Assembly (NCBI GenBank): GCA_937901225.1
Contig: CALCGX010000011.1
Span: forward strand, 1 to 26,721
DNA: 26,721 nt
From: an uncultured Bacteroidales bacterium
GTDB taxonomy: Bacteria > Bacteroidota > Bacteroidia > Bacteroidales > Paludibacteraceae
Reading direction: 5' to 3'
Below are positions 23,578 through 26,721 of the stretch, in pieces. The notes under the pieces are model-generated. The model did no database searches and was not told the origin of the DNA. It worked only from the letters and a program-made list of their open reading frames with translations. The first letter of the stretch is position 1. Each line of letters begins with the position of its first letter. The translations under genes and the position numbers were made by a program.

Positions 23578-24405
23578 ATGATAGATAACCAACTCATATT
23601 CAGAAGTTTTGCAAGCGGAAGTAGTGGTAACTGCTACTATCTTGGTACCCATCAATGGGGTATCTTGATTGATGCTGGTATCTCCGCACGCACGATTCAG
23701 AAGAATCTGCGTGAGATGGGGTTGGATTATGCCAATATCATGGGCGTACTTATTACGCATGACCATGCCGACCATATTCGTGCCGTAGGCACACTAGGAG
23801 AGCGTGTTCACCTACCCATCTACTCTACCCGTGCCATTCATGACGGCATTGATCGTAATTATGGTGTACGTGAGAAATTGCGCACTTCCCAACGCTACTT
23901 TGAAAAAGGCAAAGAATGGAATCTCAATGGTATGACAATCAACACCTTTGGCATTTCGCATGACTCTACGGAATGTGTAGGATATGTGATTGATTATCTG
24001 GGACAACGCTTTTTGATTGCCACAGACTGTGGACAGCCTAATGCTACCATGGAAATGTATTTGGCAACCGCTAATCACATCGTCATAGAAGCCAATCATG
24101 ATGAACAGTTATTGCTTAACGGTCCATACCCTACCTATTTGAAAGAGCGCATCCTATCGCCTAAAGGGCATCAAAGCAATGTAACTTGCGGACAACTATT
24201 AGCTAAAAATTGGCATACAGAAATGCGCAACGTGTTTCTTTGTCACTTAAGCAACGAAAACAACGACCCTGACGTAGCACTCAACACAATCAAAGACCTG
24301 CTGCTAGAGGAAGGTATCATGCCTGGGGAAGATTTGTTTGTGACACCATTAGAACGCACCAAAGCAAGTATTGTTTATACACTCAACGAGAATATTATAC
24401 GCTAA
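23578..24405 (+). CDS. Metallo-beta-lactamase-fold hydrolase, YycJ/WalJ-like
   Basis: This 275-residue cytoplasmic protein has the di-metal motif HDHADH (His61, His63, Asp65, His66). The N-terminus FASGSSGNCYYLG and later SHDSTECVGYVI and EANHDEQLL are typical of the YycJ subgroup of MBL hydrolases. In Firmicutes the homologue affects cell-wall and DNA processes and may be a 5'-exonuclease; the role in Bacteroidota is not established. It leads an operon with the next two genes, the gaps being 5 and 27 bases. Confidence 0.88.
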   Translation: MIDNQLIFRSFASGSSGNCYYLGTHQWGILIDAGISARTIQKNLREMGLDYANIMGVLITHDHADHIRAVGTLGERVHLPIYSTRAIHDGIDRNYGVREKLRTSQRYFEKGKEWNLNGMTINTFGISHDSTECVGYVIDYLGQRFLIATDCGQPNATMEMYLATANHIVIEANHDEQLLLNGPYPTYLKERILSPKGHQSNVTCGQLLAKNWHTEMRNVFLCHLSNENNDPDVALNTIKDLLLEEGIMPGEDLFVTPLERTKASIVYTLNENIIR

Positions 24406-24410
24406 AAGAT

Positions 24411-25151
24411 ATGAAAAATCTAGTAATCATTCCTACCTACAACGAGAAAGAAAACATCGAAGCCATCATCACTGCTGTGATGGAATTGCCTATAGAATAT
24501 CACGTTTTGGTAATTGATGATGGTTCACCAGACGGCACTGCATCTATCGTCAAAGATCTGATGGCCAACAAGTTTGCAGGCAAACTGTATTTGGTAGAGC
24601 GTGCAGGTAAACTCGGTTTAGGCACAGCTTATATTGCTGGTTTCAAGTGGGCAATTAAGCACCAATATGATTACATCTTCGAGATGGATGCAGATTTCTC
24701 ACACAATCCTCAAGACTTGCTCAAACTTTATGATGCATGTGCCAACCAAGGTGCAGATGTAGCCATCGGTAGCCGCTATGTGAGTGGTGTAAACGTAGTA
24801 AACTGGCCAATGGGCCGCGTATTGATGTCCTATTTCGCTAGTAAATATGTGCGTTTTGTATTGGGCATGCAAGTGCATGACACCACTGCTGGCTTTGTAT
24901 GCTATCGCCGTGAAGTATTGGAAACCATTGAGTTGGACAAAATTCGTTTCAAAGGATATGCATTCCAAATCGAAATGAAATTTACCTCTTACAAGTGTGG
25001 CTTTAAGATTCAAGAAGTACCTATTATCTTTGTCAATCGTGTTTTAGGCACTAGCAAGATGTCTGGTGGTATCTTCTCAGAGGCATTGCTCGGCGTAGTA
25101 AAGCTCAAATTGAATTCATGGGTACGTAAATACCCTAAGAAGAACGCCTAA
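24411..25151 (+). CDS. Polyprenol-phosphate glycosyltransferase, GT2 (DPM1-like)
   Basis: This 246-residue protein is a family-2 glycosyltransferase that transfers a sugar, probably mannose, to a polyprenyl phosphate. It has the nucleotide-binding VIDDGSPDGT (Asp36, Asp37), the metal-binding EMDADFSHNP (Asp93, Asp95), IGSRYVSG and the acceptor-side FKGYAFQIEMKF-type segment. Like the soluble DPM1 type it lacks C-terminal membrane segments. The product would feed protein glycosylation or lipid-linked glycans. The exact sugar is inference. Confidence 0.88.
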   Translation: MKNLVIIPTYNEKENIEAIITAVMELPIEYHVLVIDDGSPDGTASIVKDLMANKFAGKLYLVERAGKLGLGTAYIAGFKWAIKHQYDYIFEMDADFSHNPQDLLKLYDACANQGADVAIGSRYVSGVNVVNWPMGRVLMSYFASKYVRFVLGMQVHDTTAGFVCYRREVLETIELDKIRFKGYAFQIEMKFTSYKCGFKIQEVPIIFVNRVLGTSKMSGGIFSEALLGVVKLKLNSWVRKYPKKNA

Positions 25152-25161
25152 CATTTTTCAA

Positions 25162-25182
25162 GTTTAGTATTAGAAGGTTTGA
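25162..25182 (+). repeat. Heptamer array overlapping the M23 gene start
   Basis: GTTTAGT at 25162, ATTAGAA at 25169 and GGTTTGA at 25176 are degenerate heptamers. The TTG start codon of the following gene lies within the last unit. Confidence 0.5.
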
Positions 25183-26381
25183 AGAAGTGTATATATATAT
25201 TAGGTGTATTAGCAATGATGTTAGCATCATGCGCTAAAACCAACACCAACGGACAACAAGCTCAGGAGCCTGTTGTTCGTTACGAGTATGGACTACCTGT
25301 TGATTCTTTTCGTATTGATACTTGCGTAGTCAAAGACGGAGAAACACTTGGAGGTATGCTCAATCGCTTGGGGGCCACTCGCCAACAAATCAATGGCATT
25401 ACCCTTATGCCACGTTCTGAATTTGATGTGCGTACCATCCGTCCTGGTAAGACCTATTATGCACTATTTCAAACTGATACTGCTGGTGTAGAGCATTTAC
25501 ACTATTACATCTACTTGCCCAATATCCGTGAAGCCGTAGTGCTGCATCTTACCGATAGCATGCACGTGGAGCGATTTGAGAAAGAAATCACACATTGCCT
25601 ACGATCTGCAGAAGTCGTGATCGAGTCTAGCTTATGGAATGCAATGGTAAAAAACGATCTGCCTGCAGAATTAGCACTCGAACTTAGCGATATCTACGCA
25701 TGGACTATTGATTTCTTCGGTCTACAAAAAGGCGACTCGATACGCGTATATTACGACGAGCAATATGTAGATAGCACACGCATCGGTATTGGCAGGATTT
25801 ATGCAGCCGACTTCTACCATGCACGCATGTGGCAAGAGGCATTCTGGTTTGAAGATGGCAACATCCACAACTATTTTGATGCAGAAGGCAATAGTTTGCG
25901 TAAGGCATTCTTGAAAGCACCGCTGAACTATAAACGTATTTCATCCAAATTCACATACGCTCGCAAACACCCTGTATATAAAGTGGTTAGACCACATACA
26001 GGTGTAGATTATGCGGCACCTACAGGCACGCCAGTAGTGAGTATTGGTGATGGTGTAGTCACTATGAAGCAATATAAAGGTGGCGGCGGAAATACTGTCA
26101 AGATTAAGCACAACTCCACATACACCACAGCCTATCTCCACCTCTCAAAGTATGCTAAAGGATTGGCAGTAGGCAAGCGCGTGAAACAAGGTGAAGTGAT
26201 TGGATATGTGGGTAGTACTGGAGCAAGTACAGGTCCTCACTTAGATTTCCGTGTATGGAAGAATGGCAGCCCTATTGACCCATTAAAGATGCAATCTCCC
26301 CCTGCTGAACCAATTCCTGCACAATACAAGGACACCTTCGCCACTGTTGTTGCGAAGTACAGAGAACATCTGCTGCACTAA
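25179..26381 (+). CDS. M23-family peptidase lipoprotein
   Basis: The 400-residue product starts with a lipoprotein signal, lipobox MMLASC (Cys18), so it is anchored in an envelope membrane. A LysM/OapA-like region (VVKDGETLGGMLNRLGATRQQI) precedes a C-terminal M23 domain. Zn site residues His273 and Asp277 (HTGVD), His321 (YLHLS) and His354 (GPHLDF) are present, but the second His of the HxH motif is Asp356. It probably cleaves peptidoglycan cross-links, or regulates such cleavage. No ATG lies between the in-frame stop at 25149 and the lipobox except inside the signal core, so TTG at 25179 is the start. Confidence 0.85.
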   Translation: MKKCIYILGVLAMMLASCAKTNTNGQQAQEPVVRYEYGLPVDSFRIDTCVVKDGETLGGMLNRLGATRQQINGITLMPRSEFDVRTIRPGKTYYALFQTDTAGVEHLHYYIYLPNIREAVVLHLTDSMHVERFEKEITHCLRSAEVVIESSLWNAMVKNDLPAELALELSDIYAWTIDFFGLQKGDSIRVYYDEQYVDSTRIGIGRIYAADFYHARMWQEAFWFEDGNIHNYFDAEGNSLRKAFLKAPLNYKRISSKFTYARKHPVYKVVRPHTGVDYAAPTGTPVVSIGDGVVTMKQYKGGGGNTVKIKHNSTYTTAYLHLSKYAKGLAVGKRVKQGEVIGYVGSTGASTGPHLDFRVWKNGSPIDPLKMQSPPAEPIPAQYKDTFATVVAKYREHLLH

Positions 26382-26391
26382 TCCAACGAGA

Positions 26392-26721
26392 TTAGTATTT
26401 CCAATTATTCGAAACTGTTATTTGGAGCGAATCTTCAGAAGCAACTATGAGATAGCAAGCCGCATCATCGGTCTGCTCTATCATTTTCAATGCATCTGCC
26501 TCGCCGAGTACCATACATGCTGTAGCTAAGGCATCTGCACGCATACAGCTACTTGCCACCACTGTAGCACTCAGCAAACCATGCTGCACAGGATAACCCG
26601 TACGAGGATCAATCGTGTGACTCCTACGCTCACTACCTACCATATAGTATTGTAGATAATTGCCAGATGTGGCCATGCATAGATTAGTACTAGCAATCAC
26701 TTCTTGAAGTGTGTTATCCAT
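26392..26721 (-). CDS. apbE: FAD:protein FMN transferase, C-terminal part
   Basis: The frame runs leftwards from the window edge and is cut at its 5' side; the ATG at the very edge (26721) is probably internal. The visible 109 residues hold the ApbE C-terminal motifs: ATSGNYLQYY, HTIDPRTGYPV and the metal-site TVVASSCMRADALATACMVLG. ApbE attaches FMN to Thr of periplasmic redox proteins such as NqrB, NqrC and RnfG. It converges on the M23 gene with only 10 bases between the stops. Confidence 0.93.
   Translation of the reverse strand: MDNTLQEVIASTNLCMATSGNYLQYYMVGSERRSHTIDPRTGYPVQHGLLSATVVASSCMRADALATACMVLGEADALKMIEQTDDAACYLIVASEDSLQITVSNNWKY

Noticed and set aside
2165..25182. CRISPR array as an explanation of the repeats
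   Set aside because: Units are 7 bp without spacers, degenerate, and scattered; no cas genes are visible.

Overview
The window reads as a chromosomal segment of a Bacteroidota genome, most likely Bacteroidales. Five promoters have the Bacteroidetes form (TAnnTTTG at about -7 and a TTG or TTTG about 20 bases upstream), there are few Shine-Dalgarno sequences, and the gene families (PCMD-domain secreted protein, WlbA/Wza/Wzc surface-polysaccharide genes, NhaC-type antiporter, LtaS-like membrane sulfatase, AAA_14/DUF4143 ATPase) fit that phylum. I cannot name a genus. No rRNA, tRNA, insertion sequence, prophage or CRISPR array is visible.

Region 1 (1-8047, + strand) is a tightly packed gene string: pheT 3' end, a 37-codon small ORF, purN, a Bcp-type peroxiredoxin, nadC, an aminopeptidase P, a long-chain acyl-CoA synthetase and an NhaC-type antiporter. 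No promoter was recognised inside it, so it may be one long transcript. Several spacers are filled by arrays of degenerate 7-bp repeats, and such repeats also lie inside pheT and the aminopeptidase gene.

Region 2 (8048-12330) is the accessory-looking part: an 11-bp-periodic non-coding tract, an AAA_14/DUF4143 ATPase on the minus strand, a nested inverted repeat, an A+T-rich LtaS-like sulfatase on the minus strand, and in front of that sulfatase a long promoter-driven structured RNA that ends in an intrinsic terminator. Beyond it lie further repeats and palindromes.

Region 3 (12331-14068, + strand) is a deoD plus PCMD-protein operon. It converges on region 4 (14074-19971, minus strand), a surface-polysaccharide operon transcribed in the order wlbA-like, two tandem Wza-like export lipoproteins, Wzc-like tyrosine autokinase, kdsB. 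The two operons meet in one perfect palindrome that holds both stop codons and is a bidirectional terminator.

Region 5 (20110-26721) holds a D-2-hydroxyacid dehydrogenase with pepT and gcvT, an intrinsic terminator, then an operon of a YycJ-like metallo-beta-lactamase-fold hydrolase, a polyprenol-phosphate glycosyltransferase and an M23 peptidase lipoprotein, and finally a convergent partial apbE.

The most unusual features are (i) the family of 7-bp arrays, very often exactly four units (28 bp), each with its own sequence, sitting at gene junctions and twice in opposite orientation inside one ORF, and (ii) the roughly 370-nt structured RNA with a terminator directly upstream of the LtaS-like gene, which could be a leader regulator or an independent ncRNA.
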